A DNA stretch of 64,000 nucleotides from Pegoplata infirma (taxonomy: Eukaryota; Arthropoda; Insecta; Diptera; Anthomyiidae). How positions within the stretch are numbered: the first letter of the stretch is position 1; the number at the start of each line of letters is the position of its first letter. This document shows positions 22,225 to 34,251 of this stretch, piece after piece. The notes below the pieces were generated by a model that was given only the letters and a program-made list of their open reading frames with translations, had not been told where the DNA came from and did no database searches. The stretch spans positions 289,869,530 to 289,933,529 of the forward strand of contig OY992536.1 of assembly GCA_963921195.1 (NCBI GenBank). The letters run 5' to 3'. The translations under genes and the position numbers were made by a program.

Positions 22225-23190
22225 CACAGAAAATAATATCTTGATTTTTTTTTTAATTAAAAATGGATTTGATATTAAATTTAACTTCAATTAAACATTT
22301 TAATTGATTCAATTAATGTTTTAATTGAATTCTTAACTTTACTGAAAATAAAAATAAAATAAACAAACGAAACCGGTTTTGTATGCATTAGTGTTAGTAG
22401 CCAATGAAAAAATAAAATGCAAAAAACAACAAAAAAAAACTTTTGAACTATTGTTTTGTATATTTTGGTGGTAGCAGCCAATGAATACATAAAAGCAACA
22501 AAAAAATTTAGTTTTATTGTTTTCTTTAAGGCGAGCGGTCGTTGCGGATAACGTGTTTTGCTAATAAAATGTGTACAGTTGAATCAAAAAAAAAAAAATA
22601 ATATAGAGGCATTTGCCTTGTGTTTTGCACATTGAAATATAATACATACAATTTTTTTTTGTTTCAACTTTACTAAGGCGACAAAAATGCATGCAATAAC
22701 AAGATTTAAAAATAAAAATGTAATTTTAAATAGTTATTGATATATTAAAATACTACTATAATGTTTCTATGCAAAACTATACCAAGTGTTTATATTTAAT
22801 AAAGAAAAAAAATCTTAATAATATAAAACAAAAACATTCTATGTTTATTTATTTTAGGGCATTTTTTTAAGTTCAACTTTTAAAATTAAATTGAGTTTTG
22901 GTCTTTTTTCAATTAAAAATTTTATGTGAATCAATAAATCTATATTATTGATTTTCAATTTTATATTATTTTTTTTTAAGTTTATTTAATTACAATTTTA
23001 ATTGGTTTTCCATTTTATTTTCAATTAAAACTTTAATTGATTCAATTAACAATTTAATTAAGTTTTAAAACTATTTTCAAACAAAATGAGTAATTAATAT
23101 GCGCATTTTCGTGATACGTCCGAAATCAATTAATTTTTTAATTGAATCAACGAATTTCGTAATTGAAATTCATTTTTATTTTTTTCTGTG
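22225..23190. mobile_element. Element with CACAGAAAAWAAW ends
   Basis: Left CACAGAAAATAAT and right ATTTTTTTCTGTG are imperfect inverted ends 966 bp apart. Subterminal AATTGATTCAATTAA motifs occur at both sides. No target duplication longer than 2 bp is visible. Non-coding and moderately supported. Confidence 0.45.
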
Positions 23191-23716
23191 CAATATAAAA
23201 AAGCGGAAATCTTAGTTTAAGCTACATAAGATTAATATACAGTTTTTGATACGGATATGTGTTTATTTGCGTTTTGGCATTTATTCAAAAGAAAACTTAA
23301 ATTGAACAAAGAATAGAAAAAAAAACAACGTAATCATCATAATAGTCCTCATCATCATCGTCATCGTTTACAACAACAAAAAAAGAATAATCTTACAAAG
23401 GAATGAATGGGGATATTTGTAAAAGTGAATGAAATCATACTCACTACCAACTATAAAATGTTCGTAACCATGAAAAAAAATCCAAAATGATACAAATAGA
23501 ACAAAACAAGAACATAACATCAATATTGCTTATTAAGCAATTTTTTCATTACAAATGTTCAATAAACTTTTCAAAGAATTAAATGTTAGAAGGAAAACTA
23601 AAGCCAATTTGTACAGTGACTTAAATAAGTGAGGTTACATTTTCCTGAAACTTAACTCACTCAAATACACAAAAGCTGTTTAATAGTCATTTCAACAGCT
23701 GACATACAGACTCATA
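23191..23716. other. No gene; short ATC-rich tract
   Basis: Contains CATCATCATCGTCATCG near 23350. Otherwise unique AT-rich sequence without a supported feature. Confidence 0.5.
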
Positions 23717-23986
23717 CAGAGAAAAAACATGTTTGGAACATGATTGCAGCAAACCAAATCAACCATAATGGAGGGGATCATAGCATGACTGATCATTCGA
23801 TCATTTATATGATTGTGACTCTCATACTATGATCCTCAACAATTATAAAATGACAATTTTTATTATCATACTGTGAAGATCATAATATGATCGCTACAAT
23901 CATAATATTATAAAGTCATCAATCATACTAACAATAAGTATAACCTCTCTCCATTATGGTTGTCACAATCATGTTTCTTCTCTGAG
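23717..23986. mobile_element. 270-bp MITE with CAGAGAARAAACATG ends
   Basis: Left CAGAGAAAAAACATG and right CATGTTTCTTCTCTG are complementary at nearly every base. Next come AACCATAATGGAGGGG and CTCTCCATTATGGTT, again complementary. The interior is dense in ATCATAnTATGATC-type dyads. No clear target duplication. Non-coding. Confidence 0.75.
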
Positions 23987-24600
23987 AGCAAACATCGCTA
24001 AATAGTGTTTGAATCAATCGAAGATTACAAATATCTTTACTAAAGGGAGCCTCTAAAAATTATTGGGGTCAACATGAATTATTTCTTCAACTTTTGCTAA
24101 AAAAGTCGAGCATTGCATAGTGAACCTTCTTTACCGTTAAGTGTCCTCTCAAAAACTGTAGTAACTGTACTTTCTAATCAATATTATGTCGTCGGGGTAT
24201 GCGGGGTTAAATCATATGTGTAAATGGTTGCGCTGTTGTATTTGTATCTTAAAAAAAAAAGAGAAAGTGGAAATATAGAAAACGTAAAACAACAAGTCCT
24301 TAAGCAGTCAAGGCGTCTTGATTATGCCAAGATTGCCACTGCTGCTGTTGCTGCTTAAGGACATTTAAAGATACTTCTCATCCAAATCATTTTACAAGGG
24401 TGATATTAAATTATTTATTTCATTTTCCTCTTTTTCTTTCTTTTATAAAAAGAAAATCTTTAAAGACAATTTAAGATTTCAATGAACTTAATTTTCTGTA
24501 TGAATTTAAAATCACTTGAATATAAGATGATAATGAGAGTATTAATTATAAAAGTGTTTTTTTTTTCAATAAGAAATTTACAATGCAATTTTAATTTTTT
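23987..24600. other. Unique sequence, no gene found
   Basis: Less repetitive than its surroundings, with a stretch of higher GC around 24185-24225. Holds the hairpin listed separately. No frame longer than chance is supported. Confidence 0.45.
24296..24362 (+). other. Hairpin with perfect 12-bp stem
   Basis: GTCCTTAAGCAG (24296-24307) and CTGCTTAAGGAC (24351-24362) are perfect complements. The 43-nt loop holds a smaller TCTTG/CAAGA dyad and a CTGCTGTTGCTG run. It lies in non-repetitive DNA, so it may be a structured RNA or a conserved regulatory dyad; nothing more can be said from sequence. Confidence 0.5.
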
Positions 24601-25266
24601 GCCAAATTTAGTAAAATTTAATCAAAATTGTCGATATATCGATTAATTGCTTCTAAGGTGATAATCACATTAAAACATGTTGTATGTAGGGTTGATTTTT
24701 TATTAAATTACTTTTAATTTAAAACCAAAAACAATGAAATCGATTAATTTGTTCCGGAGATATTTTAATTTAAGTAAAACCACATTTTTAAAAAAATGGA
24801 AATTTGAAAACTTTTTTACGTAAAAAATTTTGGAGTAGATTTTCGGATTCAGCGTAAGATTTTACATTAAAAATCAATGCAAAATGTCGTGAAAACTTTT
24901 TAATAATAAGGGTTTGTGATTGAAGAAGAAAACATTGTATTTCTGAAGATTATTTTTAATGTGGATTTATTCCAGACCATGGTTTATGTAACCACCTCTA
25001 CGTCTTCAGTGGAGAAAATTACATTGGATTTAAATTATTTGATTTTTGTAAGACTTTTTTTTCTATATGTTTTTTCATCAACAGACTTAACTCTGATTGG
25101 AATCTAACCCACGTTCATGAAATTTTCCATTCAGAAAAGTTAGCAATTTCTCGAAAACTGTTTTACTTTAAAAATTTTAGAGTAGATTTTCGAATTCAGC
25201 GTAAGATTTAACATAAAAATTATATGCAAAATGTCGTGGATCGAAATTTTTTCTGCTTAAATGGAT
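24601..25266. repeat. Dispersed repeat with AGTAAAACCACATTTTTAAA
   Basis: Phrases such as TTAATTTAAGTAAAACCAC and GATTTTCGGATTCAGCGTA recur, reversed and diverged, at 32.87-33.05, 46.31-46.40 and 49.31-49.41 kb. An old family, non-coding. Confidence 0.55.
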
Positions 25267-26480
25267 ATTTTTACTAAAATCTCTGTCATTCTGTTTTAGA
25301 AAATAACAGAAATTTAACTGCGTTTTTAATGATTCTGTTTGTTGAATTTCAAAATATTTTTGAATGTAGTATATTTTTAGCAGACTATTTTTTAATTATA
25401 CAGAAACAGTTTGCTGTCATTCTTTTTTCAAGAAAATTTTCTAAGTTTTTTTTCAAAGTGGTATTTTTTATACCCTACACCACACTGTGGTACAGGGTAT
25501 AATGAGTTTGTGCTGATGTTTGTAACTACCCGAAATATTGGTCCTAGATCCACTTTTAAGTATACCGATCGACTTAGAATCACTTTTTGAGTCGATTTAG
25601 CGATGTCCGTCCGTCCGTCTGTCCGTCCGTCTGTCTGTCCATGTAAACGGTGTAAACACGATACAGGTCGCAATTTTTAATCAATTGACTTGAAATATGA
25701 AACTTAAGACTCTTTTGGCCCAAGGACGAAACCTATTAAAATTGAAAAAAATCGGTTCATATTTAGACCTAGCCCCCATACAAAGGTCCTCTTCAGTTTT
25801 GGCTCAAATGACTCTAATAACCGCATTTTAATAGGTGTCTTTTCGAAATTTGGCAGGTAATCATGTTTCATCCACACAAATCACCATTCTGAATTTTAAA
25901 GAAATCGGACCAGTTCTTCTTGCAGCCCCCATACAAACCACCTTCCCGATTTTCACATAAATCTCTCAAATTTCATGAAAATAGAAAATATTTAATTAAA
26001 ATTCTGTTTCTGTATGTTAAACGCGTACTTTAATAATCTTATCAAATCTGATTATCATCGGACCATTTTTGGACTTAGGTCCCATGTGACAATTTCGCCC
26101 GATATTCAGTTTAAGCGGTTTATTGTCAACAAAAAGAAGCCTACTCCACTCAAATTTGATTAGTGAGTGATTTTTACACTTATTAAAGATTTGACAAAAT
26201 ATAGATCTAATCAGTCCATGTTTGAACTAGGGACCCATTTTCCGGGAAATTCTGGTGTAGGGTATTATATGGTCGGTCTTGATCGACTATAATTTTCTTA
26301 CTTGTTTTTTTTTTTGTTTTTTATGCAATCAAAACGATATTTTTTAACGTATTTTTAGCAGATTATTTTGTAGTTTTATAGAATTAGTTTGCTGTCATCC
26401 TTTTTTCAAGAAAACTTTCTTAAGTTTTTTTTTTTCAAAGTGTACATTCTTTTTTGTTTTTTATACAATTAAAATGATTG
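25267..26480. repeat. Repeat pair split by a mini-me-like element
   Basis: 25367-25466 and 26340-26450 are tandem-like copies (TATTTTTAGCAGACTATTTT, GTTTGCTGTCATTC, TTTCAAGAAAA). The first is interrupted after TTTCAAAGTG by 25467-26306, while the second continues CAAAGTGTACATTCTTTTTT, serving as the empty site. Confidence 0.65.
25467..26306 (-). mobile_element. Mini-me-like element, subfamily 2
   Basis: Read on the minus strand it begins AAGTAAGAAAATTATAGTCG, ATCAAGACCGACC, TACCCTACACCAG, and ends GTACCACAGTGTGGTGTAGG. The GTCY tract (GTCCGTCCGTCTGTCCGTCC on plus) lies near its 3' end, followed by CGATTTAGCGATG-type sequence. About 840 bp. Subfamily 2 differs from subfamily 1 in its first 40 bases. 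Non-coding. Confidence 0.75.
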
Positions 26481-28986
26481 AGACTACCCAGCATACAAAA
26501 TGAGTCGATATCCATTCGAAAAAGAATCGGTTTCTCTAAGAACTTTACGAATCGGAATGGAATGAAACCAAAAGCAAATGAAAGTTGACATTTTACATAA
26601 CAAAATCCTCAAGGCTTTTTTTTAGCTCAGCGCAATGTTTTTTACATGAATTTAAAGTTGGTGATTTTAAAGCATTTTAATTTTTTGTGTACTAAACATG
26701 TCCTTCTTTAGGGGGCCCTGGTGATGCCCTTATTAAACATGTGGGGTCCAGCGTCCAAAATTTGGCTAGAAACTACTTTAGCTTTAACCGGTATGAATTT
26801 CGCTGCAATTGGTCAGTACCTATTCACTGAATAGCCAAATTATTAAAATTAAACCACTGTGCACCGTTGCGTATGATTGTTATTTAAAGGCAATTAAAAT
26901 ATTCATCATACGCCACTTATATAGTTTTCAAGCAATTGTTATTATCAGGGCAAGGGGGTTGAAGTAAATACATGTTTGTTGTCGTTAGCCTGTGAGCACA
27001 ACTTAAAGTATTTATCTTCGCGAATCATCGAATTTGCTTAAAAATTGCATTGATTTGTTAGTGCATATTTTTGCATATTTTGATGAAAATGCATGTTTTT
27101 GCACTACATATTTTCTTGCATATTTTTTTTAATATTTATTAAAAAAAATATATATATTTTTTTTGTGAAATTTGCTAATTTCATGAAAAATTTGCAAATC
27201 GGTCCATGCATTTTGAAAAAAATAATTTTTTTTTTTTTTTTGTCAAAAAATTAAAGCAAAAATTGCGCCATGTAGTGGGGAAAATATAAATACAATTTTC
27301 AAGGAGTAATTTCGGTCAAGGGATTCATCTAAAAGACGGAAAGGAGTGTTCCTAATTTTTTTTATCAAACTGCACTGACAATGAGATAAAAAACAGAATT
27401 TATGTATTTTTTTTTTTTAATTTTGCCGTAAAAGGGTCCTAATTGCCAATCGTTTTGGGAGAAGCGTTTTCAAATTAGAAAAAAATCCGAATTCGGGACG
27501 CGATAACATACGTATTTGTAAATGTTTACACTATGGTGGAGCAAATTTAGCTTTTTTAAATTTCGAAATTTCGAAAAAAAAAACTCTTTTGTTGCTTAAA
27601 ATATTAGTTTATATTCGGAAATTACAATAAAAGTGCTTTTATGGGAATTTTTTTTTTGTTTGTCAGTATTTTTTTTTTTATTTTTTGTTTCTTGCTTTAC
27701 AAAAAAATATTTTTAATTAGTTTTTGCTGAAAACATAACGTAACATTAACTCAGTGTGGAGGGGATGTATATTTTTAACTATCGTATTATTTAATTTTGA
27801 ATTTAATGCATTCTGAAATTAATTAAAAAAAATATTTCGTCGAACTATATTCAATAAATGCCAACTCTAAAAAGCTTACTTTTCAGGAGAGCTAAAAAAC
27901 TAGTTATTTCGCATATTATTGTAAAAATAAACAATGTACCTTCCACAAGATGGGTAAAATATTCGAAATGATTTTTACCTATGCCAAAAATTTCATATTT
28001 TTCACTTGTTTGCGTATTTTTTGGAGATGGCATTTATTACTATGTTGAAAAACAAATATTTTTTTAGAGTATTTTGTCCGAAAATAAAAATAATTTCTTT
28101 TTTTTGAAAAATTTTTTTAATTTTTTTTTGGATTTTGTTTTCCTTAGTACAGTAATTGCAAAAACTAAAAAAAAATAAAAATAACTCACGCTGTATTGTA
28201 ATAGTGTCACTCCAAACTAGCTATTTTGAAAGCTTACGTCATTGGCTTTATTCGCCCCACCCAAAATGTTTCAATCTGATAAATAGTTTCAAAGTTACAT
28301 ATATATAAGCATTTTTTTTATTTTTTTTGCAAACACTATTTACCGATATTTACAAAATGGCAATATCTCGAAAACTGGTCATTTTCAAAATATTTACCAG
28401 ATTCGTGTTCACCGTGGCAATTGCAATAAGATATGCGGTATATTTTTTTTTTTTTTAAACTTTGAAAAATTTTTGGAAATTTACAATAGGAGTTGGCATT
28501 TATTTTCACTAAAAAAAATGTAATTTGAGATAGCAGAATAACAAAAATTGATGTAAAACGACAACAAATTATTTTTGTGATCTGAAATTTTTATCACAGA
28601 TATTTGCTATCGGAAACTCATTTCGGTCAAATTTGAGTTGGCATATTTTGAATATAGGTTCACGATATATATATTTTTAAAGAAAAGCAAATTTACAATC
28701 AAAAAAACAGTCAAAAATTTTTGTTCACTTTATTCAGAACTTTCCGATTTTCAAGTCAAAAAAGGAACCCAAATCCATTGTCCTACAAGTCCAATAATTT
28801 TGTGTGTTAATATAGTTAAAATAAAAGTTCTTTAATTTTAAACGCGTGTAAAAAAAAAAGTCTTAAGGGTCTTGTTATGGAATACATATGTCAGCTTTCA
28901 TTTCCCATTAGTTTCATCCCATTCCGATTTTTGTTGTTGCACTGTGTAATTGACAAAATTAAAAAAAAACATCAGTAGATTATATT
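26481..28986. other. No gene; AT-rich with old repeat traces
   Basis: TGCATATTTTTGCATATTTT near 27062 recalls the interior of the hAT-like MITE at 50938. GAGTTGGCATTTATT-like words near 27858, 28490 and 28636 may be an eroded repeat. No supported gene or complete element. T- and A-runs of more than 12 bases are frequent. Confidence 0.45.
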
Positions 28987-29206
28987 GTGCTTGATTCTCG
29001 AATACGACTTCACCATTCACCAAATTTTTTAAAATTTTATATTTTTTAAAATTTTAAGATTTAATTTTTTTTTTTCTTGTAACAATTAAAGATCTAGTTA
29101 ATATCTTTAATAAATACAAGAATAAATTTAAAAATCTTAAAACTCGAAAGAATATCAAATTTTTAAAAATTAGGTGAATTGTGAATCGTATTCCAGAATC
29201 GAGCAC
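28987..29206. mobile_element. 220-bp foldback MITE
   Basis: Left GTGCTTGATTCTCGAATACG and right CGTATTCCAGAATCGAGCAC are complementary with two mismatches, and the pairing extends through CACCATTCACC. ATT occurs on both sides (28984-28986, 29207-29209). The interior is AT-rich and partly self-complementary. Non-coding. Confidence 0.75.
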
Positions 29207-29559
29207 ATTGCTTATTTAACAGAACAATTCTTTTTTAAAAGTTCAATTTAAAAAAAGAAAAATTTTAATTTTCATGAAAACAAATTTTTTAAAAACATTA
29301 ATATTTTAGAAATGTCTAAGCAGATTTCTCTTCCGTTTTTGAAAGATTTCTCTGATGATTTCATGACAGATTTTCAGCAACCCGTATCTGTTTAAATCAG
29401 CAGATTTCTCATATGGCTCAAAATGCGTGTATTTTTTGCTGATTTTTCCTCTGATTGGACAGAGCAATTATTTTGAGTGCATATTTGATAAAACAAAAAT
29501 AAAAAAATTTTCGGCCCTGGCTGAAAATATAATTGTTGATAAAAAAAATTTAAAAAAAA

Positions 29560-30676
29560 TTTAAAAATTCTGATTAATTTTTATTAAAGAAAAAAAGTTG
29601 TTTTATTCGAACTTTAAAATATTATATTTTGAATAGGTTTATTTTAGCTCGAAGTAATTTTTTCCTTTATTACTAATTAAAACTATGATGTTCTCATAGA
29701 ATAATTTTCAAGAAAAATTATTTTTCTATTTTAAATTTATTTATGTTGGTCATTTTTTGCAAGACTTAATCGACATGTGTTTCGCGACTTGTCCGATCCC
29801 ATTGTCAAGATTATTTAGCAAAAATAATAAACACGTGTCGATTAAGTCTTGCAAAAAATGACCAACATACCCAGGAAAATTTTTGAGAACCGATTCTGAC
29901 AACACTTGTTCTAGAACAGGTTCTTCGGTAACCATACACTATTATTGTTCTCTGCTATCAAAGTTTCATAACATTTTGGTTCTCAGGAATTAAAAAAAAC
30001 TTATGTGTCAAAAAAATTAAAAAAAAAAATCAATTTACAAATATTTTTTTAATTCCCATTTCTGTTCTAAATTTTACTTCTAGAACCGACTCCGAGGAAC
30101 AAAAATATGTTCTGATTTTGCTTACAAACACCTGTTGCTTTTGGGACAATCCCTTTGTAAAAAGAATCGGTGTTGCACAAGAATAAGAACAGGTTCTAGG
30201 GAAGTATAAGTTGTTCCACAATCGGTTCTTTGCAACCGAAATTTTGCTGGGTAAATAAATTTAAAACAGAAAATAGTTTTTCTTGAAAATTATTCTATGA
30301 GTAATCAGTATATGTCTGTTTTTGATATTTGTTTGTAGGTTAGTTGATGATCGTGATCTTACTACGATGGTACAATTTTCGTCTTCTAATTCCCAATGCG
30401 AGTAGAGTCGAATATGTATTAATATTTTAGTTTGATCATTAACGATTTTCATTAAAAACCCTTTGCTACTTGTAGTATAGGATTTCTATTTTTGCTAAAT
30501 AATATTGACAATAAGATCTGACAAATCTCGAAACATGTGTCGATTAAGTCTTGCAAAAAATTACCAACATAAATAATTTTAAAACAGAAAAATAATGTTT
30601 CTTGAATATTATTCTATGAGAATATCATAATTTTAATTAGTAAAGGAAATAATGACCTCGAGCTAGAATAAACGTA
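29560..30676. repeat. CTCGAG-ended repeat, head-to-head pair
   Basis: Left copy starts TTTAGCTCGAAGTAAT at about 29643; the right copy, inverted, ends CCTCGAGCTAGAATAAAC at about 30672. The left copy is interrupted by the MITE 29871-30251. The right copy supplies the empty site for the 3.5-kb insertion at 7751: it has CGAATATGTATTAATA at about 30410-30425 with no insert. Confidence 0.8.
29871..30251. mobile_element. 381-bp TA-flanked MITE, CCCAGSAAAATTT ends
   Basis: Begins CCCAGGAAAATTTTTGAGAA and ends CAACCGAAATTTTGCTGGG. TA flanks both sides (29869-29870, 30252-30253). The uninterrupted sequence ACATAAATAAATTTAAAAC at about 11750 is the empty site. Subterminal motifs GAACCGATTCT and AGAACAGGTTCT pair with AATCGGTTCTT and GAACAGGTTCTAG. 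A longer element with similar ends is at 47936-49066. Non-coding. Confidence 0.85.
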
Positions 30677-30715
30677 CTCAAAATATAATAATAAAAAATT
30701 ATACAAAAAATCTCG

Positions 30716-30815
30716 TTTTGATGAAAAAATAATTATGTAAAATTTTATTCACCAGCTGGTGAAATTTTTTTTTTTATTCACCAGCAAGTAAATTATTATC
30801 CAAGTTACTTTCCTT
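30716..30815 (+). repeat. CACCAGCTGGTG-family fragment
   Basis: ATTCACCAGCTGGTGAAATT and then ATTCACCAGCAAGTAAATT, ATCCAAGTTAC, preceded by GATGAAAAAATAATTATG. Truncated: the GGTGGCGTC part is missing. Confidence 0.7.
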
Positions 30816-32200
30816 GTCATAAGAAGAAGTGTGTAATATTTTGGGTTTTTCCTCTAACCGCTATGCGGGAGCACAGGAAATTTTTGATTTTTACAAACAA
30901 TTTATAAAATCATTTTGACTCCTAAAAGAAACTTTTTGGAAAACTTTATGCTCAAAAAAAAGTAAAAATCGATACGGCCTATTGTATATTAAGCCCAGTA
31001 TAATTTTTTTTTTTATAATAAATAGTAAGTGTTTAACCAGATAAAACAAGACACATACACAACTCAAACCCACACATACAGAAAGACATACACAAGTGTA
31101 CAAAAAAACTATGTACTTTGTAAAAATGTGTGTAACTACACACTAATAAAACATAACATTATTTACTATTTGTTTTTCTAAACTTAACTTGTCTTATTTT
31201 TTTGCAAAATAAAAAAAAAAAACATTTTCCTTTTTCTCAGCTGCCAAATGGCCATAAAAAAGATTATTTGTGTGAAAGTGTTTCTTTATTTTATTTTTTT
31301 GATTTTATTTTTATAATTCCAATAGTGTTAAGTATTGTTTTGTTTAACACATCTATTTTGTTTTTCCTTAAATTTTTATTTTTTTTGGTGTTTCTATTTT
31401 AATGGCAGCCCCTGAAGAAAGATATTTATACTTGACTGAATATAATCAGACATTGGACTCGTGTTACAGATGATAGAAAATGTTATTTATGACACTTAAG
31501 AGAGCTTTTTTGTATTTCTTATGTATTAAAAACAACAATAACGCATACATACTCATATGAATGTTCAAAAAAGAAAAAAGGAAACATTCATTTCAATTCA
31601 ATGACACATAGACGACAATTTAGATTAGAGAACAATTTCATTTTGTAACAAATCGAGGATCTATAGAAATCTTTTTCAAAGTCATTTTTAAGACAAGATT
31701 TTTTTTATGTCCTTTTTGTGTGGGTGTGTGAATGTGTGTGTGAAATCAAAATGAAGGTCATTTTTATTGTTGTTGGTATAAAAAATACATGTCTGTATTA
31801 ACTAAAGATTTTTATTACAAAACAAAACCTTGCTTAATTTAACAATTGTTATGAAAGTTTTGCTTTAATTTTCTTTTATCATTTTTTTTTTTGTTTTTGG
31901 TCATTGTTTTTGTTCATAAAACTGTAAATACAAACAATAATGAAATTGATTAAGTAAAACACATGTTATTGTTGTTTGATAAATTTCTATAAATCTGCTT
32001 TTATTTATTTCATTGATAAATCTTTGATAACATGTGTTTATATTTTTATGTGATATTAATTTACTTAATATACTTAAATGTCTCTCTAGTAACTAAAAAT
32101 AAGTTACAGTTAACGAAATTATTATAAATTATAAATTGAAAGATAATCTGAATTAGTAATTATTAATTTTAATTTACTATGTGTGTATTTTAGGGGGGGG
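30816..32200. other. No gene; CA/GT-rich tracts
   Basis: A CA-rich stretch near 31050-31095 and a GT-rich stretch near 31718-31742. The minus-strand frame with Cys/Val repeats at 30891-31103 is the translated CA tract. No other support. Confidence 0.5.
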
Positions 32201-32201
32201 G

Positions 32202-32745
32202 TTTAACCCATTTCGATCCTCTGTTCGATTTTTCATACAAAAATTTTTTCAAAAAAATATTTATGTATGAAATAGATGGAATTTCGGGTACATATGGTTA
32301 CGAATATTAAGTCTTGTCTTTCTACAACTAAAAAAAAAAATCCTCACTTGACCACCGAAATTTATATATCCATGGAATGGAATGCAAATCAGCACAGAAA
32401 TTGTTTGAAGCAAAAACGAAAATTTAGCATTTTTTGATGTTCGGCGTTTAATTTTTTTGATTAATTTTAAATTTTTTTAGATTTTAGTTTTTATCAAATT
32501 CCACTAATTTGAATCATTTTGAAACTATTTATTTTGAAAATAATGAAATAAATTAATAAAATAGCAAATAAATCCAAATATTAAAATTGCATAAAAAGTT
32601 GAAATGCAGGCTTTTATGCGATAACGGTACATTAACATTTTTTTTTGATAAGATTTTTGAGATCAGCGGGTGCTAGTTACCCTAAAAAATTACCTTTTTC
32701 CAAAAAACAAAAATAAAATTGAATCTTGGTCCAAAATGGGTTAAA
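32202..32745. mobile_element. Possible element with TTTAACCCATTT ends
   Basis: TTTAACCCATTTCGATCC at the left and GGTCCAAAATGGGTTAAA at the right are imperfect inverted ends 544 bp apart, directly after a G9 run. No target duplication found. Non-coding. Confidence 0.4.
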
Positions 32746-33126
32746 GGAAAACAACAGTCTTAACGTGGGCAATTTTTAAACAGCTATAAAAATATAAATA
32801 CGAAATATTTTTTAATTCAGTTTTTTTTTTTATTTGAAAGATGATTTAAATTAGTTTACAGAGATTTTGATCCACGACATGTTGCATTCATCTTCCATGT
32901 AAAATCTGAATCTAAAAATCCTCAAAAATCAAAGGTTCAAAAGTTGAACAGTTTTCAAGATATTGCCAACTTTTCAAATTTTCATCTTTTTAAAAAAGTG
33001 GTTTTACTTAAATTAAAATATCTCTGAAACAAATCAATGGGCGTCGAAAAATCCTACGAATTGGCTACGAATTGTTATAAATCCTGTTGAAGTGGTTAGA
33101 GCTTATACATTTCACTCCCCCCAAAC
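32746..33126. repeat. Two dispersed-repeat fragments
   Basis: 32755-32850 (GTGGGCAATTTTTAAACAGC) recurs at 39690-39770. 32870-33050 (TTTTAAAAAAGTGGTTTTAC) recurs at 46.3 kb and, inverted, near 24.8 kb. No gene. Confidence 0.55.
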
Positions 33127-33296
33127 AGAAAAACCTTTGCGAAATAATGTAAGAGACAAAAAAGTTGAAAGAAAGTATGAGGTGAGGTTGAGATTGCTAG
33201 AAATAGAATTGTGGTGTTGGAAACTGTCAAAATTTATTCTGTAGAAACTATAAATATTCACATATATAAAAAACAGTTTTCATTAACAAGACAAAC

Positions 33297-33369
33297 GACA
33301 TTTAAAATCCTACTGAAGATGACACTAACTGGGGTGTTTGAAACCGGTATAGGAAATACCAGAAATGTC
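33297..33369 (+). ncRNA. Hammerhead-like motif, copy 2
   Basis: GACATTT, TCCTA, CTGAAGA core (33313-33319), stem II, GAAA (33340-33343), CCGG, TA with predicted cleavage after 33349, TAGGA, AAATGTC. Differs from copy 1 in the core only at the freely variable N7 position (A instead of T). Confidence 0.5.
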
Positions 33370-33737
33370 TATAATTTTTAGAAATTCAATTTTTCTTCTG
33401 CATTTTTTCAACTTGAACCCTTATAACAAATATAATTAGAGCCCGTGCTCGATCTGTACTTACAGAAAAAATCAAATAAAATTACTGACAAAATATGTCG
33501 CCATTAGGCACGTCTCCGAAACAGAAAATGCAAATTCCTTCATTTGTGTCTGCAATTCCAGATCATGTTGGTAACCTTTGCGAAATAATGTAAGAGACAA
33601 AAAAGTTGAAAGAAAGTATGAGGTGAGGTTGAGATTGCTAGAAATAGAATTGTGGTGTTGGAAACTGTCAAAATTTATTCTGTAGAAACTATAAATATTC
33701 ACATATATAAAAAACAGTTTTCATTAACAAGACAAAC

Positions 33738-33810
33738 GACATTTAAAATCCTACTGAAGATGACACTAACTGGGGTGTTTGAAACCGGTATAGGAAATAC
33801 CAGAAATGTC
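33738..33810 (+). ncRNA. Hammerhead-like motif, copy 3
   Basis: Identical to copy 2 and exactly 441 bp downstream; predicted cleavage after 33790. All core residues present. Confidence 0.5.
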
Positions 33811-34178
33811 TATAATTTTTAGAAATTCAATTTTTCTTCTGCATTTTTTCAACTTGAACCCTTATAACAAATATAATTAGAGCCCGTGCTCGATCTGTAC
33901 TTACAGAAAAAATCAAATAAAATTACTGACAAAATATGTCGCCATTAGGCACGTCTCCGAAACAGAAAATGCAAATTCCTTCATTTGTGTCTGCAATTCC
34001 AGATCATGTTGGTAACCTTTGCGAAATAATGTAAGAGACAAAAAAGTTGAAAGAAAGTATGAGGTGAGGTTGAGATTGCTAGAAATAGAATTGTGGTGTT
34101 GGAAACTGTCAAAATTTATTCTGTAGAAACTATAAATATTCACATATATAAAAAACAGTTTTCATTAACAAGACAAAC

Positions 34179-34251
34179 GACATTTAAAATCCTACTGAAG
34201 ATGACACTAACTGGGGTATTTGAAACCGGTATAGGAAATACCAGAAATGTC
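34179..34251 (+). ncRNA. Hammerhead-like motif, copy 4
   Basis: Same as copy 3 except one G to A change in the 3' strand of stem II, which breaks a C-G pair. Core CTGAAGA and GAAA are intact; predicted cleavage after 34231. Likely weaker if active at all. Confidence 0.42.

Noticed and set aside
30891..31103. Cys/Val-rich minus-strand frame
   Set aside because: Translation of a CA-rich simple repeat.
33472..34143. Duplicated 76-codon minus-strand frames
   Set aside because: Identical only because the 441-bp DNA unit is duplicated; spans the ribozyme-bearing repeat and resembles no known protein.
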